Shown one piece after another: positions 19,232 through 28,830 of a stretch of DNA of 64,000 bases. The DNA lies in assembly GCA_030267215.1 (NCBI GenBank), contig JAJDJP010000001.1:62001-126000 (forward strand), written 5' to 3'. The translations under genes were made by a program, and so were the position numbers. The DNA comes from Ruminococcaceae bacterium OttesenSCG-928-A16 (GTDB lineage: Bacteria; Bacillota; Clostridia; Oscillospirales; Ruminococcaceae). The notes beneath the pieces were generated by a model that saw only the letters and a program-made list of their open reading frames with translations, ran no database searches and had not been told where the DNA came from. Each line of letters opens with the position of its first letter. The stretch's first letter is position 1.

Positions 19232-20012
19232 CAATGTAAGCAAAACTTTTTTGGCCGGCACTGTAAACGAAAAACAAGTGCTGGCAAACCTAAACCTGCA
19301 CATTAAACCCGGCGAATTTGTAACGGTAATTGGTGGCAACGGGGCGGGTAAATCTACCCTGTTAAACCTTGTTGCCGGGGTGTTTCCGGTATCGGCCGGC
19401 AGCATTGTGCTAGATGGCAACGACATTACCCGCATGCCGGAGTTTAAGCGTGCCAAACTGCTGGGGCGGGTGTTTCAAGAGCCTACCATGGGCACCGCGG
19501 GCGATATGATTATTGAAGAAAACCTTGCCATGGCAAAGCGGCGGGGTATGCACCGTGGCCTTAGCTGGGGCATAACCCGGCAAGAGCGTGAATTTTACAG
19601 CACCTATCTTCGGCAGCTGGGTTTAGGGCTAGAGAATCGGCTTTCGGACAAGGTGGGCTTGCTTTCGGGCGGGCAGCGGCAGGCATTAACGCTGCTAATG
19701 GCAACGCTGCAAGAGCCAAAGCTGCTGCTGTTAGACGAACACACCGCTGCGCTAGACCCCAAAACTGCCCGCAAAGTGCTGGAGCTTACCCAAAAAATTG
19801 TGGATGAACACAGCCTTACCACCCTAATGATTACCCATAACATGAAGGACGCCATACGGGTGGGCAACCGCCTAATTATGATGTATGACGGCCAAATTAT
19901 TTACGATGTAGCCGGCGAAGAAAAGAAAAACCTGCACACCGCCGATTTAATGGCCAAGTTTGAAGCCGCCAGCGGCGGCGAGTTTGCCAGCGACCGCATG
20001 ATGCTGGGATAG
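19218..20012 (+). CDS. ABC transporter ATP-binding protein, TrpZ-like
   Basis: Walker A GGNGAGKST, LLSGGQRQALTLLMA, LLLLDEHTAALD; ATG at 19218 overlaps permease end. Confidence 0.92.
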   Translation: MLNLNNVSKTFLAGTVNEKQVLANLNLHIKPGEFVTVIGGNGAGKSTLLNLVAGVFPVSAGSIVLDGNDITRMPEFKRAKLLGRVFQEPTMGTAGDMIIEENLAMAKRRGMHRGLSWGITRQEREFYSTYLRQLGLGLENRLSDKVGLLSGGQRQALTLLMATLQEPKLLLLDEHTAALDPKTARKVLELTQKIVDEHSLTTLMITHNMKDAIRVGNRLIMMYDGQIIYDVAGEEKKNLHTADLMAKFEAASGGEFASDRMMLG

Positions 20013-20026
20013 TGGAATAGAGCAAT

Positions 20027-20068
20027 AAAACCCTGCCAATGTTGCAACAATTTTTGGCAGGGTTTTTG
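20027..20068 (+). terminator. Intrinsic terminator of Trp-like ABC operon
   Basis: AAAACCCTGCCAA/TTGGCAGGGTTTT stem with T tail. Confidence 0.8.
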
Positions 20069-20152
20069 TTTCCATGTTTTGGTGACATAGTTACAGAAAG
20101 AAAAACGAATAGAGAATATACTAAACCAATAGTAACCTATTGGAGGAAAAAC

Positions 20153-20482
20153 ATGTTTAATATATTTAGAAAAAAATATGAAACCAAAGACATTAACACC
20201 GCCGGGCAAGAGCTAGCCGAAAACCCCAACATATTGCTGCTGGATGTGCGCACCCCGGCAGAATACAATGCGGGGCATTTGCCCGGCAGCATCAATTTGC
20301 CGTTGGACGCAATAGAGGGTATTGCGCAGAAATACCCCGACCGTGACCGCCGCATTTTTGCCTATTGCCAAAGTGGGGCACGCAGCGGCGCAGCTTGCAA
20401 TATACTGGCCAAACTTGCCTATACCGATGTAACCAACATTGGTGGTATTATGGCTTGGCAGGGCAAAATAACCACAAAATAA
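20153..20482 (+). CDS. Rhodanese-like domain protein
   Basis: ILLLDVRTPAEYNAGHLPGSINLPL and YCQSGARS active-site loop; ATG with TGGAGG RBS. Confidence 0.93.
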   Translation: MFNIFRKKYETKDINTAGQELAENPNILLLDVRTPAEYNAGHLPGSINLPLDAIEGIAQKYPDRDRRIFAYCQSGARSGAACNILAKLAYTDVTNIGGIMAWQGKITTK

Positions 20483-20484
20483 TT

Positions 20485-20527
20485 TAGCAAAAACCCCCTT
20501 ACCTAATTGGCAAGGGGGTTTTTGCTA
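20485..20527. terminator. Bidirectional intrinsic terminator
   Basis: TAGCAAAAACCCCCTT/AAGGGGGTTTTTGCTA. Confidence 0.85.
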
Positions 20528-20539
20528 AGCGGCAATTTT

Positions 20540-22060
20540 TTAGGGTGCTTTTTCTATATAGTCCAGCATCTGCTGGCGGGTTACACGCTTTATGCCGTCA
20601 CGTTCAATATCGGTGCGGGGGTCAAAGGTGATGTTTGGCTGCTGGGCCATTATGGCGGCGGTGCGGGGGCGGCAAAAAGTGCCCCCGCAAAAACCCATGC
20701 CCGCCCGTATACGGCGTTTTACCGCATCGGCAGTGGTAACCGGTATACCACGGGTTATAGCGTCTTGCAGGGCGGCTTCGGGTATTTGCTCGCACCGGCA
20801 CAGCATGCGGCCGGGGGCACCCTGGGGCAGGTTTAGCAGCGGGGTAAGTTCACTTGCGGGCAAAGTGGCATGCGGGGTATAGGTGGGGCGGCGGTTTGGG
20901 TTAAAGTTTGGTTTTTGGGTTAGCACAAGGCCGTTCTGCTGCAAAATATCCTGCACCATGGCCGCAATAGCAGGCGAAGCCGTTAGCCCCGGAGACTGAA
21001 TGCCAGCCACATTAATAAACCCTTTTACCCGGGTTTCACCAATCACAAAATCATCGGTGCTGCTAACCGGCCGCACCCCGGCAAAACTACGCAAAAACTG
21101 GGTAATATCCAGCGCAGGGGCGGTTTGCAAAGCAGCGGTATAAATGGCATGCAGCCGTGGGGCATGGGTGCCACGGTCGGCACTTTGCTCGTCAATGGCA
21201 TCGGGGCCAATAAGCAGGTTGCCATACACGGTGGGGGTAACCAAAATGCCCTTGCCCATTTTGGTGGGCATTTGGAACAACACGCTATTAACCAGCGCCC
21301 CGCTGCCTTTGCGCAGCAAAATATATTCGCCCGAGCGAGGGTGCACCGTAAAATCATCTACCCCCACCATGGCAGAAACCTGCCCCGATTGCAGCCCGGC
21401 GGCATTTACCACATAACGAGATTTAAAGCTGCGGCCTGTGTTGGTGGTAACGGTAAACCCGTCTATGGTTTTTTCAATGCCGGTAACAGCGGTGCTTAAA
21501 AATAGCTCCAGCCCATTTTGTACAGCGTTTTCGGCCAAAGCAATGGCGTATTCAAACGGCGAGCACACCCCGGCACCTTCGCAGTACAGGGCGTATTTTA
21601 CGGCGGGGTTTATGCCCGGTTCTTTTTCCAGTATCTGGCTGCGGTTTAAAATGGCAAGGTCTGGCAGGCCATTCTGCCTGCCATTTTCTAGCAGGGTTTG
21701 CAGCTTAGGCAGCTGTTCTTCTTCAAACGCCAGCACCATGCTGCCAATGGGCTTAAAACCAAAATTAAGCTGCTGGTTTAAGGCGGCAAACGCAGTGCGC
21801 CCCGGGTAGCAAAGGCGGCCTTTTAAGGTGGTGTGTGCCTCGGCATAGCCGCCGTGCACAATGGCGCTGTTGGCCTTGGTGGCGCCGGTGGCTACATCGG
21901 CGGCCCCTTCTAGCAGGGCAAGTTTTAGGTTATAGCGGCTTAGCTGCCGGGCAATGGCTGTGCCGCACACACCGCCGCCAATAATCAGCACGTCAAACAA
22001 TTGCTTCACCCCTTGTGTTTGTATTTCCTCTATTTTAGCATTGCGAAGAGAATGAATCAA
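20540..22060 (-). CDS. FAD-dependent oxidoreductase, GlpA-like with C-terminal BFD-type [2Fe-2S] domain
   Basis: DVLIIGGGVCGTAIARQLSRY dinucleotide motif; C-terminal CRCEQI...CGGTFCRP cysteines. Confidence 0.88.
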   Translation of the reverse strand: MIHSLRNAKIEEIQTQGVKQLFDVLIIGGGVCGTAIARQLSRYNLKLALLEGAADVATGATKANSAIVHGGYAEAHTTLKGRLCYPGRTAFAALNQQLNFGFKPIGSMVLAFEEEQLPKLQTLLENGRQNGLPDLAILNRSQILEKEPGINPAVKYALYCEGAGVCSPFEYAIALAENAVQNGLELFLSTAVTGIEKTIDGFTVTTNTGRSFKSRYVVNAAGLQSGQVSAMVGVDDFTVHPRSGEYILLRKGSGALVNSVLFQMPTKMGKGILVTPTVYGNLLIGPDAIDEQSADRGTHAPRLHAIYTAALQTAPALDITQFLRSFAGVRPVSSTDDFVIGETRVKGFINVAGIQSPGLTASPAIAAMVQDILQQNGLVLTQKPNFNPNRRPTYTPHATLPASELTPLLNLPQGAPGRMLCRCEQIPEAALQDAITRGIPVTTADAVKRRIRAGMGFCGGTFCRPRTAAIMAQQPNITFDPRTDIERDGIKRVTRQQMLDYIEKAP

Positions 22061-22249
22061 TATAACATAAAATAAAAATATTTATTGTAATTGTTGAAAT
22101 AATCATATATAATATAACAAATACAAAATTTTATTGCTGGGGTGTGGTTGCTTGCTTTGATGACTGAATATATAACACATGACTTTATTTTACAGATTGC
22201 ATGACAGTAGTCGAATCGCGAGTTAGACAACTTAAGGAGGAATACAACT

Positions 22250-22741
22250 ATGTTAAGAAAAATCACATCTGTAATGTTGCTTTTTATTGTATTACTTACA
22301 GCTTTTTCCACTCCAGCTTTTGCGGCAACAACTGATGCCCCAGGACTGGTATCAGAACGTATTGAATCTGACGGTAATGGGAATGAAGTAATAATTCGCG
22401 TATATAAGCTTGATGAAAACGGGAACTTACCAATCCCTCAAACTAGAGCGAGCAGATTATTATATAATAATGGAACTTGGGTATCAACAGGCGGTTATTC
22501 AACACTTGTCTCACGCCAAGCAGTGCAAGGTTTATATAAAGAGGCGGTATCTTGTTACAACGATGGGACTGGTGCGCTGACTTTTTATTGTAATTATGCT
22601 TCGGTATCTGAACAAGCTGTAAGTCCCGGATATGCAGTTCAATTTATCATACAGTGGTCTGGTTCTAGGCCAATGTATGATGTTGGTGTCAAGGCAAATT
22701 GGAGTGCCCACCAGACTTGGATAAGGATATACGCTGGGTAG
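22250..22741 (+). CDS. Small secreted protein of unknown family
   Basis: Signal peptide MLRKITSVMLLFIVLLTAFSTPAFA; RBS AAGGAGG; AT-richer than surroundings. Confidence 0.8.
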   Translation: MLRKITSVMLLFIVLLTAFSTPAFAATTDAPGLVSERIESDGNGNEVIIRVYKLDENGNLPIPQTRASRLLYNNGTWVSTGGYSTLVSRQAVQGLYKEAVSCYNDGTGALTFYCNYASVSEQAVSPGYAVQFIIQWSGSRPMYDVGVKANWSAHQTWIRIYAG

Positions 22742-22817
22742 AAGTGGATTATTTACACATAAGATTTTTATATTAACTTTCAATCTGTAAAATTGGCTAG
22801 TTTGGCGTAATAGATTA

Positions 22818-22846
22818 TTGACAAAAACAATACTTAGGTATACTAT
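22818..22846 (+). promoter_or_regulatory. padR promoter
   Basis: TTGACA, 17 bp, TACTAT overlapping the palindrome. Confidence 0.7.
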
Positions 22847-22873
22847 GCATAGTATACCTAAGTATTGTTTTTG
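22822..22873. promoter_or_regulatory. 52-bp perfect palindrome, likely PadR operator
   Basis: CAAAAACAATACTTAGGTATACTATG|CATAGTATACCTAAGTATTGTTTTTG. Confidence 0.8.
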
Positions 22874-22891
22874 AAGTTGGAGATTAATAAA

Positions 22892-23233
22892 GTGGAAAGA
22901 TATGAGCAGCAATTTAAAAAAGGCGTGCTGGAGTTGATGATATTGAAGCTAATTTCGGTTGAAAAAACCTATGGGTACGATTTAATTACCAAGCTTAAGC
23001 GAAATAGCAATGGGCTGTTTTGCCTAAAGGAAGGAACGCTGTACCCTCTTTTATATCGTTTAGAGGGAGATGGGCTGATTTGCTCAACCGAAGAAGTCTT
23101 AGCGGGTAGTAACAAGAGAAAAAAGAAATACTATGAAATAACGGAATTGGGCCGTGAAACACTGGATGGCTTAATAGATTACTGGGATAGTTTTTCTGGA
23201 CATGTTAACAAAATATTGCAGTTGGGAGATTAG
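22892..23233 (+). CDS. PadR-family transcriptional regulator
   Basis: QFKKGVLELMILKLISVEKTYGYDLITKL...KEGTLYPLLYRLEGDGLI; GTG start with TTGGAGATT upstream. Confidence 0.93.
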   Translation: MERYEQQFKKGVLELMILKLISVEKTYGYDLITKLKRNSNGLFCLKEGTLYPLLYRLEGDGLICSTEEVLAGSNKRKKKYYEITELGRETLDGLIDYWDSFSGHVNKILQLGD

Positions 23234-23235
23234 CC

Positions 23236-23961
23236 ATGAAAACTGAATATTATGTGGGCAAAGTGATGAAAAAAATTAGACTGTTGCCGAAGCGAATTAG
23301 GAATAGAATTAAAAGAGATATGGAAAATAGCATAACCGACAGGCTGGAGAATGGGGAAACCCTGCAAAACATTGAAACGGAGATGGGAATTCCATCACAA
23401 ACAGCTTTGGATATCCTTGATGGCTTTCGCCCAGAGTTTAAATGGCGGGTGAGCCTGCTTCGCTATGCCTATATTTTTTGTGCACTGGTTCCCCTTTTAT
23501 ACATTCTGTCTGTTCTAGTCTATGTTTTTACTACACCCAACCCAGGCGGTTTTATTTCGTATACCAAGTTTTTTGCGGAGTTATTTCGCGAGCTTTCAGC
23601 AGTGGCTATGAGGCCAACAATTATAAGGCTTATGGTTAATTTTGTGCTATATTTGTTCATATGTGCTTTCGGATATATATTGTATAGCCAGCAATTGCTA
23701 TTAAAGCGAAATTATATATTGGCAATGTTTTGCTTATCCTTGGTTATTGGCATAACGCTTCATCCATCTGTTTATGGAGTAGACACATCGCATATACTAT
23801 ACAATACGGTGGGCATATCTATATTTGGAAATAGCCCGGTTTTATGGGGGTTGCTACAGCCACAATTTTTTCTTGCAATATACACGGCAATAGCATGCTT
23901 GCTATTTTATATCCGGAAAAGTTCACAGCTTACTACTTTTCAAAACGAGTTTCCAGAGTAA
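23236..23961 (+). CDS. Membrane protein with N-terminal HAAS/DUF1700-like domain
   Basis: Directly follows padR; N-terminal helical segment (YYVGKVMKKIRLLPKRIRNRIKRDMENSI) then several TM helices. Confidence 0.7.
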   Translation: MKTEYYVGKVMKKIRLLPKRIRNRIKRDMENSITDRLENGETLQNIETEMGIPSQTALDILDGFRPEFKWRVSLLRYAYIFCALVPLLYILSVLVYVFTTPNPGGFISYTKFFAELFRELSAVAMRPTIIRLMVNFVLYLFICAFGYILYSQQLLLKRNYILAMFCLSLVIGITLHPSVYGVDTSHILYNTVGISIFGNSPVLWGLLQPQFFLAIYTAIACLLFYIRKSSQLTTFQNEFPE

Positions 23962-24146
23962 TTATAAATTGTTTCCGATAAACAGGATAAAATTTTATTT
24001 ATCATCCATCTTTACGGTGGGTGATTTTTTTATATTTTGCCTTTTTATCGCTAATATTGCCAAAAACATTGATTTCATCACTTTAGCAGGGTACAATACA
24101 ACTACATAGCAAGCGCAACCCATTAGCAAGAAAGAAGGGGAGAGAA

Positions 24147-24881
24147 ATGAACAGTTTTTTGCAAATGGCAAACAGCGGCACCATGTACCTAATTGTGGGT
24201 GTGGTAATTTTGTTTGTTACGGTAATGGCAATTGTTTTTATGGTAAAAGCATGGCGCGAAGGCATTAAAATTGGCATGGATAAAAAGAAGATGCGCAAGG
24301 CCATTACGGCCAGTGCCACCTTTACGCTGGTGCCCTCTGTTGGTATTTTAATTGGGGTTATTGCGCTGGCGGGTTCTTTGGGGGTGCCGGTGCCGTGGCT
24401 GCGGCTTTCGGTAATAGGGGCGCTGCACTACGAAACCATGGCCGCCGATGTTGCCGCCAAAGCGGCCGGGCTGCCCGCCCTTGCGGCCGAGTATATGACC
24501 GGGGAAGCCTTTGTTTCTATTATTGCGGTAATGACGGTTGGCATTATTTGGGGCGCTATTTTTTGCATTTTTGGGCTTAAAAAATACCAAAGCAAGGTAT
24601 TAAACAAGGTTGGTAAAAAAGATGACCGCTGGGGCAACATTATGTTTAATGCCATGTTTGTGGGCATGGTGTGCGCCTTTATTGGTGCCGGCTTTGCCGA
24701 TTTGCGCAAAGGCAGCATTACCAGCATTGTTGTAATTGCGGTGGCGGCGGCCTTTATGGCGCTGTTTAGCTGGCTTATCGATAAAAAAGGCCAAAAATGG
24801 CTAGAAAGTTTTTCGCTTTCGTTTGCCATGGTGCTGGGTATGGGGGCATCGGTAGTAATGGGCCTTTTGGGGGTGAAATAG
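24147..24881 (+). CDS. DUF5058-like membrane protein
   Basis: MNSFLQMANSGTMYLIVGVVILFVTVMAIVFMVKAWREG; multi-TM. Confidence 0.75.
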   Translation: MNSFLQMANSGTMYLIVGVVILFVTVMAIVFMVKAWREGIKIGMDKKKMRKAITASATFTLVPSVGILIGVIALAGSLGVPVPWLRLSVIGALHYETMAADVAAKAAGLPALAAEYMTGEAFVSIIAVMTVGIIWGAIFCIFGLKKYQSKVLNKVGKKDDRWGNIMFNAMFVGMVCAFIGAGFADLRKGSITSIVVIAVAAAFMALFSWLIDKKGQKWLESFSLSFAMVLGMGASVVMGLLGVK

Positions 24882-24882
24882 C

Positions 24883-25557
24883 ATGGAGAAAAACAAAATG
24901 ATGGAAAAAAGCTTTGATGACAGCATGCACCGTTATGGCCGCGCGTTTAGTGCGGTTGCCATTGTTTTAATGCTATTGGTACCGGTGTTTGTGGCTTTTT
25001 ATTTTAAAACCACCCCTAATATGCGGGGGCTTTTGGCGGGGCTGGCCAGCATATGCCTTATTTACCTGCCCAGCAGCATTGTAGAGGTTGTAACCTATGC
25101 CCCCATGCTGGGCACCGGCGCTACCTACCTTGCTTTTATTACCGGCAACCTTACCAACCTAAAAATACCCTGCGCCATGAGCGCCCGCGAAATTGTGGGC
25201 ACCGAGTTTGGCACCAAAGAAAACGAAATTGTGTCCACTCTTTCGGTGGCGGTGTCCTCGTTGGTAACCTGTGGTGTGCTGGCCATTGGGGTATTGCTAT
25301 TGGTGCCGCTAACCCCCGTTTTAAGCTCGCCGGTGTTGCAGCCTGCTTTTAGCATGGTGGTGCCGGCGTTGTTTGGGGCACTGGGGTACAAATATTTTTC
25401 TAAAACGCCGCTGGTTGCGGTGGCGCCGTTTGTTAGCATGGTGCTGCTTTGCCTGCTGGTACCAGCCGCGGCAAGCCAGGTGGCGGTGCTGGTGCCGGTT
25501 TCGGCGGTTATCTCTATTGCGGTGGCCCGCTTGTTGTATAAAAAGGGGAAGATATAG
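24883..25557 (+). CDS. Multi-pass membrane protein, partner of DUF5058-like protein
   Basis: Begins 2 nt after the previous stop; several TM helices. Confidence 0.75.
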   Translation: MEKNKMMEKSFDDSMHRYGRAFSAVAIVLMLLVPVFVAFYFKTTPNMRGLLAGLASICLIYLPSSIVEVVTYAPMLGTGATYLAFITGNLTNLKIPCAMSAREIVGTEFGTKENEIVSTLSVAVSSLVTCGVLAIGVLLLVPLTPVLSSPVLQPAFSMVVPALFGALGYKYFSKTPLVAVAPFVSMVLLCLLVPAAASQVAVLVPVSAVISIAVARLLYKKGKI

Positions 25558-25768
25558 AAAGGCCAAACCCCGACGGCTTCGGGGCCTTGCAGAACAAGTT
25601 CTGCATTTTGGGATAGGGCTCCAAAACCGAACCGTTGCTATGCGAATTTGCTGGTAAATGGCCAAAAAAACACGCCCTTGACCTTGGTTTTTGACGTTGG
25701 AGTTATCAATGCACCTGCGTTGAAAAGAAGTTTATAGTTTGAGTTTGTCTGTTAAACAGGAGGGGAAA

Positions 25769-27223
25769 ATGATAATCCTTTATATTTTGTTGGCCTTGCT
25801 GGGGGTTGTAGCGCTTTTGTTGCTGGCGGCTTGCATTAACACGCTGCGCATTAAAAACAAAACCCCGCTGGGCAGTGCCCTGCCGGTAAACGAAGAACTT
25901 GCGATGAAATATGCCAAAGACCTTGGCCGCATGCTACAGTGCGAAACGGTGAACGACCCGGGGGCAGACCCCGCCAAAACCAGCGCCGAATTTGCGGGTA
26001 TGCGCAGAGTGTTGGCAGAATTATTTCCCTTAAGCCACCAAACCCTGCACACGGTAGAGGGCCTTGGCGATGCCCTGCTGATGCGCTGGCAAGGCAAGGA
26101 CCCTAAGCGCGGTGCCATTGTGCTAATGGCCCACAGCGATGTTGTGCCCGCCACCGGCGAGTGGAAGTACCCGCCCTTTAGCGGCGAAGTGGCCGAAGGT
26201 TGTGTTTGGGGCCGTGGCGCGGTAGACACCAAGGGCTCGCTTTGTGCCATTTTTGAAGCCGTGGAAACCTTGCTGGCCGAAGGTTTTACCCCGCCGTGCG
26301 ATGTATATATAAGCAGCAGCAACAACGAAGAAACTATGGGCGATGGTGCCCCAAAGGCCCTTGCTTGGCTGCAAGAACAAGGGGTAAGCATTGATGTGGT
26401 AAGCGATGAGGGCGGTGCCATTTTACAAGCGCCGCTGCCCGGGTTAACCGGCAGCTTTGCCATGCTTGGCATTGTAGAAAAAGGCTTTGCCAACCTGCGG
26501 TTTACCGCCAAAAGCACCGGCGGGCATGCCAGCATGCCGCCCAAAGGCAGCCCCATTGTCCGGCTGGCCGCTTTTGTAAATAGGGTGGAAAAAAAGTCCC
26601 CCTTCAAAAAAGAAATATCCAAGCCGGTGCGGGATATGTTTAGAGAGCTTGCCCCCTACATGAGGTTTGGCATGCGGCTGGTGCTGGGCAACATTTGGCT
26701 GTTTGGGCCACTGTTAAAAGTGGTGCTGCCCAAGGTTAGCGCACAGGCGGGCGCTATGCTGCAAACCACCTGCGCCTTTACCATGGCCAGTGGCAGCGAG
26801 GCCGCCAACGTAATGCCCGAAACCGCCAGTGTAACCGCCAACCTGCGGTTTATTATGCACCAGCCGGGGGCAGAATCGATTGCGGTGATTAAAGCCCTTG
26901 CGGCCGAATATGGCCTTGAAACCGAGGTGCTGTATTCGCACGATTGCTCGCCCTATGTGGATATTGCCAGCTCCAAATATCAGTACATGATGGACTGTGT
27001 GAAAAAAGCCTTCCCCGATGTGGGGGTTGCGCCCTACATTATGCTTGGCGGCACCGACGCCCGGCATTTTGCCCATGTGTGCCCCTGCACGGTGCGGTTT
27101 GCCCCGCTTAAAATGAACAAGCAGCAACTGGGCAGCATGCACGGCCTAGATGAAAATGTGGACATAGACGCACTGGCAGGCGGGGTGGGTTTTTACCTTA
27201 CGGTGCTAAGAGATTATGTGTAA
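25769..27223 (+). CDS. M20-family metallopeptidase (CPG2/carboxypeptidase type) with N-terminal TM anchor
   Basis: VLMAHSDVVPA, WGRGAVDTKGSL, NNEETMGDGA, GGTDARHF metal/catalytic motifs. Confidence 0.92.
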   Translation: MIILYILLALLGVVALLLLAACINTLRIKNKTPLGSALPVNEELAMKYAKDLGRMLQCETVNDPGADPAKTSAEFAGMRRVLAELFPLSHQTLHTVEGLGDALLMRWQGKDPKRGAIVLMAHSDVVPATGEWKYPPFSGEVAEGCVWGRGAVDTKGSLCAIFEAVETLLAEGFTPPCDVYISSSNNEETMGDGAPKALAWLQEQGVSIDVVSDEGGAILQAPLPGLTGSFAMLGIVEKGFANLRFTAKSTGGHASMPPKGSPIVRLAAFVNRVEKKSPFKKEISKPVRDMFRELAPYMRFGMRLVLGNIWLFGPLLKVVLPKVSAQAGAMLQTTCAFTMASGSEAANVMPETASVTANLRFIMHQPGAESIAVIKALAAEYGLETEVLYSHDCSPYVDIASSKYQYMMDCVKKAFPDVGVAPYIMLGGTDARHFAHVCPCTVRFAPLKMNKQQLGSMHGLDENVDIDALAGGVGFYLTVLRDYV

Positions 27224-27241
27224 TAAGCACGATGTTTCATC

Positions 27242-27279
27242 AAAACGATGCCCCTGCTTTTGTGGGGCATCGTTTTTTT
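27242..27279 (+). terminator. Intrinsic terminator
   Basis: AAAACGATGCCCC/GGGGCATCGTTTT with T-run. Confidence 0.85.
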
Positions 27280-27396
27280 AAGGCACAGTGATGGCCGGCA
27301 GGCTTAGTTTGGTTTGCCAAAATCGGCTGGCTTTATTCAGGTGCCTATGGTAAAATATTTGCTGGGTAATTTATCATTTGTTTTGGAGGACCATGC

Positions 27397-28812
27397 ATGG
27401 TTTTTAGCAGTGTTCCGTTTTTATTTTACTTTTTGCCGGTGCTTATTATTGTGTACGTCATCACCCCCAAAAAGCTAAAAAATGGCGTTATGATTTTGGC
27501 CAGCATGGTGTTTTTTGCCTGGGGAGAAATTCGCTTTATCCCGGTTATGCTGGCGCTTTCGGTAGTAGATTTTGTTTGTGGCCGCATGATGGAGCAAAAC
27601 CGAGACAACCAAAAACGGCGGTTGGCATTTATGCTAATTGGCGTGGGTGCCAACCTGTTTGTGCTGTTGTTTTTTAAATACACCAACTTTTTTGTGGCAA
27701 ACATTAACGGTGTGCTTGGCACCGCGATACCCGACCCCAACATCATTTTACCCATTGGTGTTTCATTCAACTCGTTTCAATCTATGAGTTACGCCATAGA
27801 CGTATACCGCGGCACCACCCGGGCCGAGAAAAAATATTACGATTACCTTTGCTATACCACCCTTTTCCCGCAAATTATTGCGGGGCCTATTGTGCGTTAT
27901 GTAACGGTAGAAAAAGATTTGGATGACCACGAAATTACCCGGGACGGGTTTTCGGAAGGAATGCGGCGGTTTTTAATTGGCCTTGGCAAAAAGGTGCTTA
28001 TTGCCAATAATGTGGGTTTGCTGTGGAGCCAGGTGTCCGCCGGTACGGCGGGGCAGCCCACTGTAATGCTGTATTGGCTGGGCATTATAGCCTACACCTT
28101 CCAAATTTATTTCGATTTTTCGGGCTACAGCGACATGGCAATTGGCCTGGCCCGTGTGTTTGGCCTTACCTTTGACGAAAACTTTGACACCCCCTACATT
28201 GCCAAAAGTATTACCGAATTTTGGCGCCGCTGGCACATTACGCTAAGCGCCTGGTTCCGAGATTATATTTATATCCCTATGGGGGGCAACCGCAAGGGTA
28301 AATTGCGGCAGATGCTGAACATTTTTGTGGTGTGGGCGCTAACCGGGTTTTGGCACGGTGCCAGCTGGAACTTTGTGCTGTGGGGCCTTTATTTTGCCGT
28401 GCTGCTGGTGTTCGAAAAATTTGTTCTGTTCCGTTTTTGGCAAAAGGTGCCCAAGGTCTTCCAGCATGTTTACACCATGCTGCTGGTTATTATCAGCTGG
28501 GTAATTTTTGCCGCCGATGATTTGGTAGGGGTAACCCTGGGGCAATATTTAGCCGGGCTATTTGGGCTTGGCAACCTGCCGCTATACAACAACGGGGCCC
28601 TGTTTTACCTGCTGCAATACGCCATTATTTTTGTGGTGGCGGCCTACTTTGCCACCCCGCACTTTAAAACCCGGGTGCTGCAACCGGCCGAAAAAAACCA
28701 AAGCAAACTACTATGGGGTTTTACTACCGCTGGTTACGTAATTGTGTTTTTGGCCTGCGTAGCCTTTATTGTAAATAGTAGCTACAATCCGTTTTTATAT
28801 TTTAGGTTTTAA
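27397..28812 (+). CDS. MBOAT-family O-acyltransferase (AlgI/DltB-like)
   Basis: SFNSFQSMSYAIDVYRG, SITEFWRRWHITLSAWFRDYIYIPMGGN, FWHGASWNFVLWG. Confidence 0.95.
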   Translation: MVFSSVPFLFYFLPVLIIVYVITPKKLKNGVMILASMVFFAWGEIRFIPVMLALSVVDFVCGRMMEQNRDNQKRRLAFMLIGVGANLFVLLFFKYTNFFVANINGVLGTAIPDPNIILPIGVSFNSFQSMSYAIDVYRGTTRAEKKYYDYLCYTTLFPQIIAGPIVRYVTVEKDLDDHEITRDGFSEGMRRFLIGLGKKVLIANNVGLLWSQVSAGTAGQPTVMLYWLGIIAYTFQIYFDFSGYSDMAIGLARVFGLTFDENFDTPYIAKSITEFWRRWHITLSAWFRDYIYIPMGGNRKGKLRQMLNIFVVWALTGFWHGASWNFVLWGLYFAVLLVFEKFVLFRFWQKVPKVFQHVYTMLLVIISWVIFAADDLVGVTLGQYLAGLFGLGNLPLYNNGALFYLLQYAIIFVVAAYFATPHFKTRVLQPAEKNQSKLLWGFTTAGYVIVFLACVAFIVNSSYNPFLYFRF

Positions 28813-28830
28813 GGAAGGAGGGCAACCACC

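Noticed and set aside
25780-26622. 280-aa - strand ORF inside the M20 peptidase gene
   Set aside because: Antisense artefact; the + strand frame carries conserved metallopeptidase motifs.
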